64,000 nt of DNA from Larix kaempferi. Its lineage: Eukaryota; Streptophyta; Pinopsida; Pinales; Pinaceae. The DNA lies in the NCBI GenBank assembly GCA_027924585.1, contig BSBM01000179.1, forward strand, positions 11,508,501 through 11,572,500, in the 5' to 3' direction. This document shows positions 1 through 12,958 of the stretch, piece after piece. The translations under genes and the position numbers were made by a program. Position 1 is the first letter of the stretch; each line of letters opens with the position of its first letter. A model generated the notes under the pieces. The model was not told the origin of the DNA. It saw only the letters and a program-made list of their open reading frames with translations, and searched no databases.

Positions 1-559
1 CGATCACAGTGAAAGAGATATTGTTTGGTGATTAAAGAAGAAGATATGAACAACCCATCAGTATAGAGCTTATGATAATTAATTCTATACCAACTTCAGC
101 AGAAAATGGTAGTGGATGCTTGAAATGAAAGCAACAGAGCATAATATTTATGACTTTTGTCCCGATACAACACTTATCCAAGCATGAAAAATCATAACAG
201 TATGAATTAAATAGTGAGAGAAACATTCACATAAGAGAAGAAGTAAACAGATTATAAGACAATTAACATAGGAATCTCTGATAGAAAACCTTGCTCGGCC
301 TAGGCATATTTTATTAAAATATATCTCAGAGTGCTTAATAACACAAGGAATTCATGAGTCCAACAAAAGTTTCCAAACCTTTCTCCTTCTATTACATTTC
401 TTACATAGATTCTTAGAGCCTGCCGGCTCGAGCTGCCTCAACAGGAAGTTGTTACAATGTAGGTGACACCTATTCAAACAGGTTTGCCACCCTCAAGAAT
501 TAGTTACAACAAAATGACAATGCTGGTAAAACTGGCTCAATTTCCTTTTACAAAATTAT
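1..559. other. No gene seen; 3' flank of relic A
   Basis: AT-rich sequence with many stops on both strands. It follows the C-terminal end of relic A on the minus strand and may be its 3' untranslated flank. No repeat shared with the rest of the window was noticed. Confidence 0.5.
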
Positions 560-3278
560 TGATTATTTTTACCGAAAGACAACAGACTCTAACAAAATAA
601 ACAAAATGCTTCAGGGAATATTTCCTCCATGCTGCTAATTTTATCACTATTTCCTTGTCCAAGACAAAATCAAGGAAGGGCCTCAATTTTCCTGCTCCTT
701 CAATATTGCAATCCTAGATGACCCTCCTGGCCTCTAGAAAGGAAGGCTACCTTGTAGCTTATCTTTCCAACTCATCATACTTACCCTGCAACTCCTGGTG
801 CTTGGCTTCCCAAGCCTCCTTTTCTCTTTCTGCATTATCCTTCCGGGTTTTTAGATTCACATTCTGCTTTTTTAATCTTGTTATTTCCACGTCTTCCAGA
901 ATAGCTTCAGCTATAGCCCCTACCAGGGAGAAATCACCATCCTCTATGGATCGTGTGGCCATGCTTTCTACTTCTTGCTCTTTCTGTTGCAGTCTCTTCT
1001 CAAGCTCTTCCACTCTGGCCTTTGAGATTTTCTCATTTGCCACCACAGTGGCTATATCTATCTGCCATTGTTTTTCCTTCACTTCAAGCTTCAATAGCTT
1101 GGACCTACAGTCTGCAACTTCTCCTTCTTTTCCTCCAGTTTTGTTAGCTCAGATATTGGATGATGTTGTCTTTTTCATTGAGTAGGTTTTGAATAATAGC
1201 TCTTTTATCAGGCTAGCCCTCAGTGGCCACTATGTCACCCTGCAATTTCTTTATCTTTTCCTTATGAGATTTGTTTTCCATCTTTTCCTACTTGAGCTGG
1301 CTGGAAACCTTACTCTTACTGACCTGTACCTTTGATAGCTCCAAAGCTTTCCTCAATAGTTTAGTATAAATAACATCCTCGGTTTATTTGTGCAATTTTA
1401 TTACATCTGGGACAGGGATTTCCTCTAAATTCATCCTTAGCTCAGTGGCCTTGCTCTTGGTGTCCAAGGCCAAACTCAGGGTGTTCTGAGCCAGGCTCCT
1501 GCTAGTCACTAGAGACACTTCTTTGCTTGAAATTTTCCTTAGTTCAGTATATAACTTGGACTCCTATGAGGCTACCCGTGAGTCCACCTTGTATTTATCT
1601 ATCAACTCATATCTAGTCTTGCTTGAGGCAGTAGGCTGAGTGGCTGATGGTTTAAACACATACTCTTTGATCTCAAATGTTGGTAGCTTATCCACTTGTT
1701 TTTTTTTCCTTTACGAGTCCCCACTGGTACTAGATCCTCCTCAGATTCGTCAGTTTTCTGCCTCTTTGGGGCTCTCTCAGCTTCCCCTTCTGTGTCCATA
1801 GGGACACTGTCAGCTTCCTTGCTAGAGTTTATTAAGTTGATGGCCATAGGTATGGATGCTGGAACTGATAGGACTAGGCTAGAAGAGCCAAGCACTGTGG
1901 TTGTGTTCCCTTTTGTCAGCAGGGAGGAGCTCTCAGGTGTGTCTATTTCCATTTGGCTCCTGCTAGTACATTCCAATAAATTTGAAGCTTCTGCCATGCC
2001 TGAAATTTCAAAATGCACAAAATCCTTCCTGTTGCTTTCCTTCCTTCTATTGGAAATAATGTGGTGGGGATCATAGTTTAAGGGTGCTTCTGTTTTGAAA
2101 CCCATCTCCTTTATCTTGAATTCGATGGATGTAAGAGCTCCTTTGTTTTTTATTAAGAATGGACCTACAGTCCATGGACACTCAATGTCAGATCCCTTTC
2201 TATGATCTAGAAAGTGCTTAGCTTTTGCCTTTGATTTTTGTCTGATGAATTCTAATGCAAACACTCTAGGGGTCAGGAAAACTGGTAGCACGTAGGGTGC
2301 ATAAGCAAACCCATAAACCCTGATGATTGTGCCATGCTTTGAAAGGAACCAATCTCCGACTCTCTTCTCAAGAGAAAGCTATAGTAACTCCTGCATTTCT
2401 GGTAATACTCTAGGAAACTTCTTTTGGAAAATGACCTGATAAACTTCAGACATGAGCTCATCATGGAACTTGGTGTAATAAGAGTACATATCCTGAGTAA
2501 GTAGTACCTCAGGCATTTGCAAGTTTTCCTCATTGAATGCCAAGAACATTTTTAGTAAGTAGGACTGAAATCTGAAAATCCTTATTTCCTGAAAATTCTT
2601 TAGCTGGGAGTGTATACTTTCAACCAAAAATTCATCAAACCTAAGGCATGCACATTGGGTAGACTGGATTGGGTCATATGATCCCATAGGGCATGTGCAT
2701 AGGACAAAAAGAAAACTTATTAGAGGTTTTGTGACATACATATCATAGTCTAGACCTAGGAATTGGCTCATCATGGCGATAACACCTATGTATTCTTCCG
2801 TGAATAGTCTGGCTTCAGCTAGGAAATCCTGCTCTTGTATTTGGACAGTAGGATTTAGACAAGACCTGTAGAAATTATGTTTTACTTCAAAAGGGCATTG
2901 ACTAAAAAAATGGATTAGGGCTTCCTCGGTATACCCTATAGATTTCTGGAAAAAATCTTTTGTGATTGATAGGGATTTTCTAAGGGTTTGGGTATCGATT
3001 TCACAAAGGATATTGGACTTGGAAACGTCCATGATTTCCCTCTCGGTAGAAGAGTAGTTAGAGGCACACCATTCAACAAATTTAGGAAAAGCAGGGGTTT
3101 GGCCGACTGTAAACAGATGGAAATAGGATTGGTGGACCTGGTGCACGTCTATACCTCGCTCCCTAACCAATTTTAGCTTATTTTTTATAGTTTCCATGGG
3201 GTCATCGGTCATCATAGTGTCGTAGACCTCTGCGTATCTGTCTGTAAACAGTGTTTCTATGGGTTCTCTATCACTCAA
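560..3278 (-). pseudogene. Relic A of an unrecognised coiled-coil gene family
   Basis: Product not recognised; no function is proposed. From the ATG at 3278 one frame runs about 559 codons with a single premature TAG near 2380, then breaks near 1600. Visible blocks in order: an N-terminal block with 'FPKFVEWCASNY' (around residue 66) and 'IDTQTLRKSL'; a middle block 'IIRVYGFAYAPYVLP...ALEFIRQK' then 'VGPFLIKNK' and 'NYDPHHIISNRRKE'; an acidic/serine linker with the nuclear-signal-like 'PKRQKTDE' and 'RKGKKNK'; a segment containing 'LVTSRSLAQNTLSLALD'; a coiled coil at 1094-759 rich in E, K and Q; and a C-terminal block 'KLRPFLDFVLDKE' near 690-640, in another frame. The same order of blocks occurs in relic C (34240-37502), with scraps in B, D and E, and this is the basis for calling a family. 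Several frame breaks make it a pseudogene. A palindrome cluster lies 5' of it at 4170-5020. Confidence 0.6.
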
Positions 3279-4169
3279 TTCGGCTATTAAATAGTTTACT
3301 GTAGAGCAGATAACCTACCTATTTTTTTGAGGTTGGCTTCGGCCCCTGTTTGACCTGTCTGTTTCTTCATAGCTTGCTCTTGTCACTTTCGGATGCAAAA
3401 TAGGAATCCAGCTCTCCGTGCAGGTGATTTTTTTATATTATTTATCCTTTGCTATCACCCCAGCATCTCTTGTGGTGTGGAAGCTTCCCTCGCCGTCCAT
3501 TTTCCTAATCCTTGGTGGCCTCGAATCCCGCCACATGTCGCCTTGAATCCTGGCCATCAAACGCTACGACTTTTACCAACTTCACGGATTTGGTTTGCAT
3601 TGATGTTTCATGGAAGTTAGATCCATGAATAAAACCTCAGCCATAGATCTCGGTCTCCTCAGATCTGCGTCATCCAAACCCGTGGGCCTCTACCAAAAGT
3701 TCCTGGATCCGAAAGTTTGTTTGCTCCGTGCATGTCGTATCGGAGAAGTAGTTCCCAACCGTCGATCTTCTCCATTGGCCGTTGATCTGCTACTTAAGAT
3801 GCTTGTGGGATAAACCTCCCGCCTCCGTCTAGAACACCTCACCCTTTTTGCGCGAAGCGTGCTCATGATTGTAGATCTTAACCACCGCTAATCTAGACCA
3901 TTTATGTGCGCATATATGTAACTATAGGAGGACCTTAGCAATTTAATTCTCCTTGCAAATTTTTGGGCTTGGGATTTGATCAGTTCACCCTTGAGGTCAT
4001 CAATACCTACCCAGATGATTCTATTTTTCTGAGACCACCGAGGCTTTCTCCATTCTTTTTATAAATTGAGCCTCCCAGTTTCATCCAGGACAACGCTAGT
4101 GCTAAAACCGATAAGCTAAAAGGGAAAGCTAAACTTCATTTTAATAATCCAGTGTAATCTCATCCGCAA
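3279..4169. other. 5' flank of relic A, no gene
   Basis: GC-richer than its surroundings and rich in short GATCTG/GATCC motifs, with no credible ORF. By position it would hold the promoter and 5' leader of relic A. The stretch at 30640-31270 has a similar composition and similar phrases (for example 'taccaaaa' and 'agatctg'), suggesting a related 5' flank, but I could not align the two. Confidence 0.35.
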
Positions 4170-5020
4170 GATCAAGAAAAATCGACAGTTAAAACGTAAA
4201 CATGCCGGAAGGAAAATAAGGGTTGCGGGGTTTTATTTCATAAATATATACATTCTTTCCGCAATCCTCAATCCTCAATCCACAATTGCAGGTTGCAGGT
4301 TGCGGAAAGAAAATATATCAAAACTGAAAACCAAGATTCCGCAATCGGCTAAGTTATAACATATAAAATCATTTCTCCCGACTTCTATTTTCCGAATAGC
4401 CAGTCAATCGGCTAAGTTATAGCATATAAAAATCGTTTGTCCCGACTTATGTTTTTCGACAAGAAGGATCGGTCACCCCTTCTTTTCATAGTGAATTGTG
4501 AAAACATTTATCCAGCAATTCAGCTATATCCATAATGGATTACACAAGAAGGATCGACCGACCCTTTTTACAGTGGCAAATTATTATGAAAAGAATATTT
4601 GGAATAAGAAGGGTCGAGCGACCCTTCTTGCAGTGTCTAACTATTATGAAAATAATATTGGGAATACGAAGGGTCGGCCGACCTTTCAATTACGAGGAAA
4701 TTTTAAAAATAGAACACCTTGTAATTTTTAACCTATAAAAAATGGTTTCTCCTGACTTCCATTTTTCGACAAGAAGGATCGGTCGCCCCTTCTTTTCGCA
4801 GTTAATTGTGAAAACCTTTATCCAACAATTCGGCTATATCCATAATAGAGAAGACAAGAAGGATCGACCGACCCTTCTTGCAGTATCAAACTATTATGAA
4901 ATTAATATTTGGAATAAGAAGGGTCGGCATACCCTTCATTTACCGGGGAATCGTAACAATAGAACACCTTTGGGAAAGAGCGTCCTCTCTTTCTTTGAGA
5001 ATACTTCCACTTGCTAGCAT
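4170..5020. repeat. Palindrome-cluster repeat, copy 1
   Basis: Seven imperfect palindromes of the form AAGGRTCGRCCGACCCTT occur near 4461, 4545, 4606, 4667, 4771, 4856 and 4917. They follow an ordered pattern: type a is preceded by 'taacatataaaat...cgacttcc' and followed by a 'taattgtgaa' stretch; type b is followed by 'TTGCAG...actattatgaaa'; type c is followed by 'CATTTA'. The cluster is preceded by a second inverted motif, 'gcaatcc...ggttgcgg' (4255-4305). The a-b-c series occurs about twice here. The same modules recur at 8.1-9.2, 18.7-19.1, 29.8-30.2, 31.3-33.4, 38.4-38.9 and 63.1 kb, all in the same orientation. Confidence 0.8.
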
Positions 5021-6617
5021 AATATTTGAAGCAGAACGTCTGTAAATTTTGTTTTTTAAATGTTGATATCTAATATCTTGGAGTGACACGCGGAATGATC
5101 ATATTGTGGCACGTGGCATATTTGATTTAGCACATTCAGTATTAGAAATATAGTTGGCTCGCATAGAATGTTGGCTCGTATAGAATATTTTTTCCTATGA
5201 GCACCGCTGAATTTGGCAGTTTGAGTATAGCGGATCATATTTTAGTATTTAGGTAGTTACTCTAAGGATAATTACTTGATTTTAAGTGCAGTAGATAAAC
5301 CACTTCTAAAGGCCAATTATTCTTAAGCACAATTACAACACTTAATGACAGTTAGTGCGCAAATTACGACACTTATCACAAATCCAATTTTGTAACAAAT
5401 AACCATCCATTATCAATCCCAATGGCTATAAGTTGTATCTTTCCTTTTATTAAACTTTAATGAAAATGAGAAAATACAACTTTTTGTTGACCAAGTGGAA
5501 ATTTAGAAACACGACAATTTTGTTGCTTAAAACTGTCACATAGAGAAATTTAGAAACCAATTTTGTCTACTATCAACCTTTGAGAACATCCACCACTCTG
5601 AACACTATTCCCCATATTTTCTCGTTGTGCCTTGACTGCTACAAGTCCCTTCTCGTTTATTCTAATTTTTTCTACTGTAAGGCCCTTCTTGGTGACCATG
5701 CCCATATGATGCTATTTACATTGATCTTCATGTTTTCTTCTACACCAACAACCCATTGTTGTTGTCTATCTAAGAATTTTTTAAGTATATATATTCCCCG
5801 TCCAAAAACGATCTGGTTTAAATTTTGCCCTTCAGCAGATAAAATAATTACCTGTCCATAGTAAATTTTTGATTAATATATATTTTAAAATTGATTAAAT
5901 TTTCACATTTATATAGAAAATAAAAGTTTTAACCATATAGAAAATGATCATAGTTGAAAATATTTTTAATGTGTACATTTATTTCCATGTATGATATGCA
6001 TAGAAAGGTTCAATGGTTACATGTCAAGTTAACAATTTGGAATTTTCTATTTTAATGCCAAGTTGTTTATGTTAACTTATCAAACAAATTAATGATCATG
6101 GAAAAAAAAAATTAAAAGAAATTGGAAAGGTTAGCTGTAAAATGTAAATCCAAATTCTGTTAAGAGTGACCCACAAAAATTAATGATGGTTTAGAGGATA
6201 AAGTGGCCATCAAAAATAAGTTTTGGAAAAAAACGTGACAGTTTAACATGACGGTTCCAATATGACAGTACGAGCATCTGACTCCTAATTAATATCACCA
6301 ATCGCCTTACCCAAAGTGCTCTTTTTTATCTGATGGCATTTATACCATGCATTTTGAAAGACATCTATTGTGTCTAATCTCATTGTAAACAAGCTTCTTT
6401 TTCTGTCATCTCCTTCTTTGGCCACGGGAGCATTTGATCCCATAGAACTTATAACATTCAACTATCAAATTTCTTAGCACATTCAAATATTGATCGAAGT
6501 GGAATTTTTTATATACAAAAATTTGAGCAACAATGTTCGGTGCCAATGTTTGAAAGGTGTGCACCCTGATTTATTGCAGGCCTGTAAGGTACCGATCTTG
6601 AATTTCATTTGTAAATT
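5021..6617. other. AT-rich spacer, nothing recognised
   Basis: No convincing coding region. Short ORFs (for example around 5580-5861) have low-complexity composition and no recognisable motif. Confidence 0.5.
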
Positions 6618-8098
6618 TTAAAAGAAGCTGGTATATCCACTGCTCACCCCTGGACAACATGCCATACAAGAAAACACCACTTCATCGACCAGAATACCAA
6701 AGGAGATGTCACCCAAAAATGTTCCCCCAACAAAATCTGTCTCACTCACATTTATTACAAAACCTATGGAAATGCAATCCTTTATTTCTGAACACTTATG
6801 TAACAACTTAACTTTTCTCATAATAAAAGAAGATTTATTCTCAGTTGTTGTGATATGTGCTACACTCGTCGAAGTAGAAGTTGGTATATCATTCACCTCA
6901 TTCTCAGTTGTTATGATATGTGCTACCTCATTTACGGAATTGTATGGCCTTGTTCGATTACCTTTAACATGTAGATATTCACAATGGGGAGTACCTGGAA
7001 GGACCATCTGTAAAGGAAATTCTTCAAAAACATTCCAAATGTATAACATCCAAAGGAACATTATCGAGGTCAAGCAAAGTGTTTGCAGGCCATCTTATAA
7101 TAGATCCTTCAAATACACCACAATCCTCGCAATTGCGGAAGACTTTATGAACTAAAATACCAAACTCACCAGTATCTAGTACTTTGAATTGTACAATGTC
7201 TCCCTTAACAACAGTTGACACTAATCCCCGAGCAACATATTGTGGCTTTAAAGAACATTGATGTATCAAATTAACTAGTAGATTCATATTGATTATTGTT
7301 GAAAGCACTTGGAACAAAAAGCAATGTTTCTATATTAAAATCGATGATTCTTTTAATCGTCCATACAACAAAAGATCCACTGCTCACCCCTAGACAACAT
7401 TCCATACAAGAAAACACCACTTCATCGACCAGAATACCAAAGGAGAAGTCACCCAAAAATGTTCCCCCAACAAAATCAATCTCACTCACATTTGTTACAA
7501 AACCTATGGAAATGCAATCCTTTCTTTCTGAACACTTATGTAACAACTTAACTTTTCTCATAATAAAAGAAGATTTATTCTCATTTGTTGTGATATGTGC
7601 TACACTCATCGAAGTAGAAGCCGGTATATCATTCACCTCATTCTCAGTTGTTATGATATGTGCTACACTCATCGAAGAATAAGCTGGTATATCATTCACC
7701 TCGTTCTTGCGAAGAGAAGACCCAATCTAGTTAACGATCTTAGATACATGCCATTGAATATAACCACCAACAGCCTCTGACAAAGTATCTGCACCTTCTG
7801 ATGGATAGGGAAATGGAAGACTTGCATTCAAATACTTTGTAACATTTACAATGATACATCCTTCATTAATGCTGATATTATGCAAAAAGATTCTTTTTGG
7901 AAACGAGATTCCTTCAGCAACTTTCAATCCATTCAAAAGTAGGTCCACACATTGTTGAGTACCAAAATCCATTTCATAAACAATATCTGAAATATAAAAT
8001 AACAACACACATTGTTTAGAACCAAAATCCAGTTTAGAAGCGTTTAATGAAATATAAAATAACAGGAGCACATTAACAATCATATTTATTTTAAACAA
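6618..8098 (-). pseudogene. Decayed plant transposon-associated protein, DUF8039-like
   Basis: Minus-strand fragments in several frames share a repeated domain. The most complete (8098-7727) ends 'LPFPYPSEGADTLSEAVGG' followed by 'YIQWHVSKIV', the kind of ending I associate from memory with the DUF8039 domain found beside plant transposon and Ulp1-like proteins; this assignment is tentative. The fragment at 7317-7024 has 'GEFGILVHKVF...CGVFEGSIIRWPA', a second version of the same ending. The fragments at 7699-7271 and 7073-6618 carry 'GFVTNVSEIDFVGGTFLGD' (and its variant) followed by 'FGILVDEVVF', versions of the domain's first half. The domain was therefore present about three to four times in tandem. 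Frames do not connect, and no start or catalytic motif is visible. A short homologous scrap lies near 10165-10200. Confidence 0.45.
6636..7670. repeat. Direct duplication of about 295 bp, 740 bp apart
   Basis: The segment at about 6636-6929 recurs at about 7376-7670 with only scattered differences, sharing 'tccactgctcacccct' at the start and 'gttatgatatgtgctac' near the end. It lies inside the minus-strand DUF8039-like relic and duplicates one of its domains. Confidence 0.85.
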
Positions 8099-9170
8099 AG
8101 ATATAACATAGATTATAATATATAAAAAATGGCTGTCCGGACTTCCAATTTTCCAAATGGTAGGATCAACTGCCCCTTCTTATAGAAGAAGCGAACAAAA
8201 GAAGGATCGAACGACCCTTCTTGCAGTCTAGAAATATTACGAAAATAATTATGGGTAGAAGAAGCGTCTCATGCCCGTTCATTTATGACGGAATATTAAA
8301 AATGTTCAACCTACGAATGCTAGGCCGTTAATACATGTATTTCCAAAATTGTGAACAAAGGAAGAATACTGAGCACAACAAGGGTCGGCTAACACTTCAT
8401 CTACGAAATAAATTTAAATATATTTAATCTACGAAGGCTATGTCGACAATTCTCGACTTCCAACTTCCACTGTAAATAGTAGGGACTCGGAAATCATCTA
8501 AGTTCTAACATATAAAAATGTTTGTCCCAGCTTCCTTTTTCCAAAGAGAAGGATCGACTGCCCCTTCGTTTAGGAGATAATTGTGAACAACTATATCAAG
8601 AAATTCACCTATATCCAGAATGGCGAAAGAAAGAAGGATCAACCGACCCTTCTTGCATTCTAGAAATATTATGAATACAATAATGGGCAGAAGAAGGGTC
8701 GGCCGTGCGTTCATTTATGAGGGAATTGTAAAATTATTCAACCTACGAAGGCTAGTATGTCAATTCATCTATATCTAAAATGGTGAACACCGGAATAATA
8801 TTGAGCACGGCTAAGTTATAACATATAAAATTGTTTTCCCCGACTTATATTTTTCGAGAAGAAGGATCAGATGCCCCTTCGTTTAGTATATAATTGTCAA
8901 AACCTTTATCTAGAAATTGAATGATATCTAGAATGGTGAAGAAGAAGAAGGATCGACTGACCCTTATTGCAGTCTCAAGCTATAATGAAAAGAATATTGG
9001 GAAGAAGAAGGATCGCCTGCCCCTTCTTTTACAAGGGAATTCTAAAAATAGAACTTGGAGAAAGAGCAACCGATCTTTCTTTTTGGATATTTCCACTCTC
9101 CAACAAAATGTGTGAAGCAATGTTCCTATGAAATATGTGTTTAGAGTGATGATATCTACTTTAGCCACTC
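8099..9170. repeat. Palindrome-cluster repeat, copy 2
   Basis: About ten palindromic sites related to AAGGATCGACCGACCCTT, near 8159, 8201, 8260, 8390, 8550, 8633, 8690, 8859, 8945 and 9004. They come in the a-b-c order of copy 1, and each series is preceded by the 'taacatataaaa...cgactt' lead-in (8105, 8510, 8818). Several sites are degenerate, so this copy looks old. It contains about three a-b-c series. Confidence 0.75.
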
Positions 9171-11117
9171 CGAAAAACTCATCCGTGGAGGAAGGAGCGG
9201 ATGCTCTTTCTCCTCAGCATCTACTTCCAACACCCTGAAATGGAACAACCTTACAATAGAGCGACCTCGCTTTCATTGACAAAATTTTGACTTGACGACA
9301 AACTCTTTGTATCAAAACATCTGTAAATTTTTTCGTTCAAATGTCGAAATCTAGTCTCCAGGGTGACACATGGAACGTTCTGTTCAGATATCCACATCAT
9401 CTTTTTTAGGATCTTGCATGCAATTAGGGTTTGCATGCAAATTCTAGGGTTTGCATGCATCCCAGTCACCAGATTGATGCCTCCAGCACCTTAACCACCT
9501 TATTCTAGCACCCGGGAGCCACTTCCTTCATAGTTTTATCCCTCCTAGGTTGAAAGGTGCCCACTTCTGACCTACTGCCAGAGAAGGGCGCACTTGTTCA
9601 CCTACCACTGCAGTTCCACTTCAGTTACACTCAGTTAGCTCCGATTCTCCCTGATTTGAGGCTAGTTTCACTTCCGACTGACTGTTTCACTTCCGTTGGA
9701 CCTCCAGATTGACTAGATGACTTGTTCTGACTTCAGTTAGCCTCCCATGCGCCCCCCACTGAGCCTCCTTCCCTTAATCAGTGCTACACACTTAAGTTAC
9801 ACTTGTTACACTCAATTAGACTCAGATTGACACCTGGATGACTGGTTCTTGTGCATTGATGAGCACCACCGATTGATGACGAGGACTCCTAGTTGGAGTC
9901 AAGCTACTCCATTCAGTGATTCGAATGGCCTACTTAGTCAATTCGAATTGCTCACTCACATGAGTCAGATTGTATTGTAATTATTCACCCTTATTGGGAT
10001 ATTGAGAACTGTTGCATGTTTTGCACAGTTTTACACCATATTTTCTATGTTCATCTATTGTGATTGATTTACTTGTTCATTAGATCTGCTGTGACTAATT
10101 TTACACATTCAGATTGTGCCACATGGCTTTGATTATTCCATAATTGATCTGTGCTACACTCGGCAAAGTAGAAGCTTCTATATCATTCACCGTAGTCTCA
10201 GCCCAAAAGTATGAAAGAATGTTTCTGTTTGGTTAATCACAGTCATAATCTTTCCAACTAATGGCATCACTATCTGCATTGTCGTCACTGTTGAATTCAT
10301 TTTCCAACACGGTATCCTGCCTAAATTTTAAGAACATTTTTCTCAGCTTTATCTCTAAAACTAAATGCCTTAGTATCGTATGCAAGACTCACATTTGTTC
10401 TCATTGCATCCAACAATTTGAGTCATACACCACGTCCAACTATGCAATACATGGGACTTTTCTAGCCAAGATACTGTATTGGAAAACAATTATACCTTAA
10501 TATTGTTTAAAGCTATTTGATTGCTTAATTTTATTCAATTAAATTAAATACTTAAATTATATATATTTATATTAAAAGAAATGTAATCAATATTATATAA
10601 ATTAAAACATAAATGATCAATTTCAAATATTTCAAATAAAGTATTAACGTTTACATAGATCAGTATATTATAGTGAATATTAACTGCAAAATGATATTAA
10701 AAAGAAAAAACATGTTTCAATTTTACGAGTTCATTTTTCGTTATCTTTTTCCAACAAACCTAGCCAAATGCTAGAGGATTTGCAGAAAACAATATGGAAT
10801 ATATGAAAATAATATGCTACATCACCGGAAAGAAAACGTATGCAAGCTGGCGGGAATCGACATTAATGAGTAACGCTCGATTTTGCAAATATAACGTTGT
10901 GAATTCATATTAATGGATTGTAAGAAGATAACTACCCGGAATTGAAGGAAACAAATTCTGGAAATCTGAAGAATCTAAAACATTCAGCGACTTTAAATTA
11001 CTGTGAACTTCAAATTGTCATTGCATTGATTTTTGATAACCATGGAAGATATGGATTTTTAGCCCGGAGGTTGAATAAGCATGCTCTGTTACAGATTTAG
11101 ATTTATGGTTTGAATAA
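9171..11117. other. No gene recognised
   Basis: Positions 9460-10130 are rich in 'cacttccg' and 'gttacactcag'-like phrases and resemble LTR or leader sequence of an unidentified element, but no ends were found. Positions 10500-10720 are very AT-rich. Near 10165-10200 there is a scrap homologous to 7600-7640. The ORF at 10261-10500 has no recognisable motif. Confidence 0.4.
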
Positions 11118-11125
11118 TATAAATA
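11118..11125 (+). promoter_or_regulatory. Possible TATA box
   Basis: TATAAATA followed by a C-rich, leader-like stretch ('ctgctctacccgccc') about 50 bases downstream, as at many plant transcription starts. No coding region follows, so this may be the promoter of a decayed element. Confidence 0.3.
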
Positions 11126-11328
11126 CCTGCCAATTGAAAAACTAGAAGTCAATTCTTCAAACCAATCTTACTGCTCTACCCGCCCAACACTCTTCTCGGT
11201 TCCACCTCAGCAAAAGGAAACCTCGGTCCTCAAAGAAAACAGAGCTCCAAATTGGAAAACACAGAGAGTTTGAACTTTAAGTTTCAATGTAGGCAGTGGG
11301 CGGGAAGAGCAATGTGGCACATAAACAC

Positions 11329-11490
11329 AAACCATTTTAAATGGCGGAAAAGATCACCTCCATGCCAACGTACAAACCATTTTAAACGAAGGAAAAGATC
11401 ACCTCCATGCCAACGTACAAACCATTGTAAATGAAGGAAAAGATCACCTCCATGCCAATGTACAAACCATTTTAAATGGCAAGAAAGATC
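11329..11490. repeat. 45-bp tandem repeat, about 3.6 copies
   Basis: Copies begin with 'aaaccattttaaa' and contain 'aaaagatcacctccatgcc'. The period is 45 bp, so both strands stay open through it, which explains the repetitive small ORFs here. Confidence 0.85.
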
Positions 11491-12344
11491 AATCGGGCGG
11501 TGAAAGATCAAGGGTCCCACTTCCGTTCCACATCCCCAACATGCACGCTAGGACAAGGGGATGGGTTGTTGCGGAATATCAAACTGCTCTCCATGTGGTA
11601 GCACCACATGATTTCGCAAGTTGGAAGGGCAGTAAGGAAAACCACCATCCTCCATTTGCGAAACCACCTTCGCCCATCCTTCACGGTCACTGGCATGTGT
11701 GGATATGATGTGGCCGGTCCACATCACAACTTCTGGCCACGCAACTCTTCCACGTCGGGGATTCTTCCAATGTGTCTCCTCCATGCTAGACTTCTTACCC
11801 ATGTGGCTTCTCCACGTCAACCTGCACATGCACAGTGGAAAACACCTTTCAATTACACAATCAAAACATAATTAAAAACCTTTCAATTACAAAATCACAA
11901 CATGCAAGAATAAAATAAAAACGCATCAAAATCAAATGAATAAGATTACTTATCTTTATCCAATGCAGATCCAAGAAACTGGCTTTGTAAGAGTGCTTTT
12001 CCACTTACTAGCATCAATATAAATGTGTGGTTGTTTATCAGTTGCAGAAAATTATAGATAAAATCAGTTAAACGAAGAAATTCATTTAACACATAATAAC
12101 ACATGAATCGTATATTAATAGAAATACAACCTACAGATCAATGTATTCATGAAATTGGCAACATAAAACATAGTTCAAAGAAATTTGACAAATTAATATC
12201 CAAAAAAGATGGCCAAGAGAAACCGACTGAATTTCATTAATTATGCAAAAAATTACAATGAATCAATACATAAAAATTAGAATAAATTTACCTAAATTTT
12301 ACATAATCCAAATTGAATCGACATCCCTAGAAATTTTTCTGATA
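11491..12344. other. No gene recognised
   Basis: Positions 11500-11870 are GC-richer, with short ORFs on both strands that lack recognisable motifs. From 11870 on the sequence is AT-rich, leading into the 3' end of relic E. Confidence 0.4.
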
Positions 12345-12813
12345 TTATTCTTCCTGTGTCCTCATGGTGCCATCCTCCTCCCAAAAGATAGGAAGTCCCT
12401 TCTTGAATAATGGATCAAACATTTGTTTGAAGAGTTTTACTTGATGTGCTAAAATGTCTATCATTGCCTGAATCGTGTTCATTTGGTGATACTTATTCAC
12501 CACCTTATTTTCCAAAATAATACTAGACACTCTATCCTAAGTTTATGCTAGTTGTTTTCACCTCTTCCTCTATCAGCCCATTCAGAAATTCTATTGCCTT
12601 TTCTGCACAGTCCATGGGATTCTTGTTGAAATTTTCCTTGAATGCTATTAGGCTTTGCCTAGCTAACTTTATTACACCCTCTTTGTCCAGAATTAAATCG
12701 AGATATGGCCTCAATTTCTCTGCCTCTACAATAATGTCATCCCAAATTACTTGCTTTTCTTCCTGCAGGGAGGTCTCACCTGTAACCTGCTTTATTATTT
12801 CATCATATTTCAC
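12345..12813 (-). pseudogene. Relic E: C-terminal part of the A-E family
   Basis: Reading from 12813 the frame gives 'QVTGETSLQEEKQVIWDDII' then 'AEKLRPYLDLILDKEG', matching relic C ('QVTGQLALQGAKHLIWDSII', 'AAKLRPYLDL') at 34809-35150. After a frame break near 12531 it continues 'HQVKLFKQMFDPLFKKGLP', matching C's 'EQVEAFKNGFEKVIQKGLP'. It stops at 12345, earlier than C. Everything upstream (the N-terminal, middle and coiled-coil blocks) is missing and is replaced at about 12820 by a copia LTR scrap. Function unknown. Confidence 0.65.
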
Positions 12814-12819
12814 CTATAG

Positions 12820-12958
12820 CCATCCTAGAGAGGTCGGCCCAAGTAGGGTAAAAGGAAAGTGGAAGACAAGTATAAATAAGTGGAGGAGGTAGGGTTATTA
12901 GACTCTCTATTTATTCCTTCATTCACTCACACATTCTCTCAAGTGAGTAGTGCGCACA
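12820..12958 (+). repeat. Copia LTR fragment with TATA box
   Basis: The second half of an LTR: 'aggtcggcccaagtagg', a TATA box TATAAATA at 12871-12878, then 'cattcactcacacattctc' and 'gtgcgcacaagtgga'. The same series occurs at about 14440-14645. It runs directly into an RT fragment. Confidence 0.65.

Noticed and set aside
1696-2076. Plus-strand ORF of 126 codons
   Set aside because: Antisense shadow of relic A's linker.
4461-4940. Regularly spaced palindromes looking like a CRISPR array or bacterial terminators
   Set aside because: Spacing is irregular, spacers are themselves repeated and the context is plant nuclear DNA.
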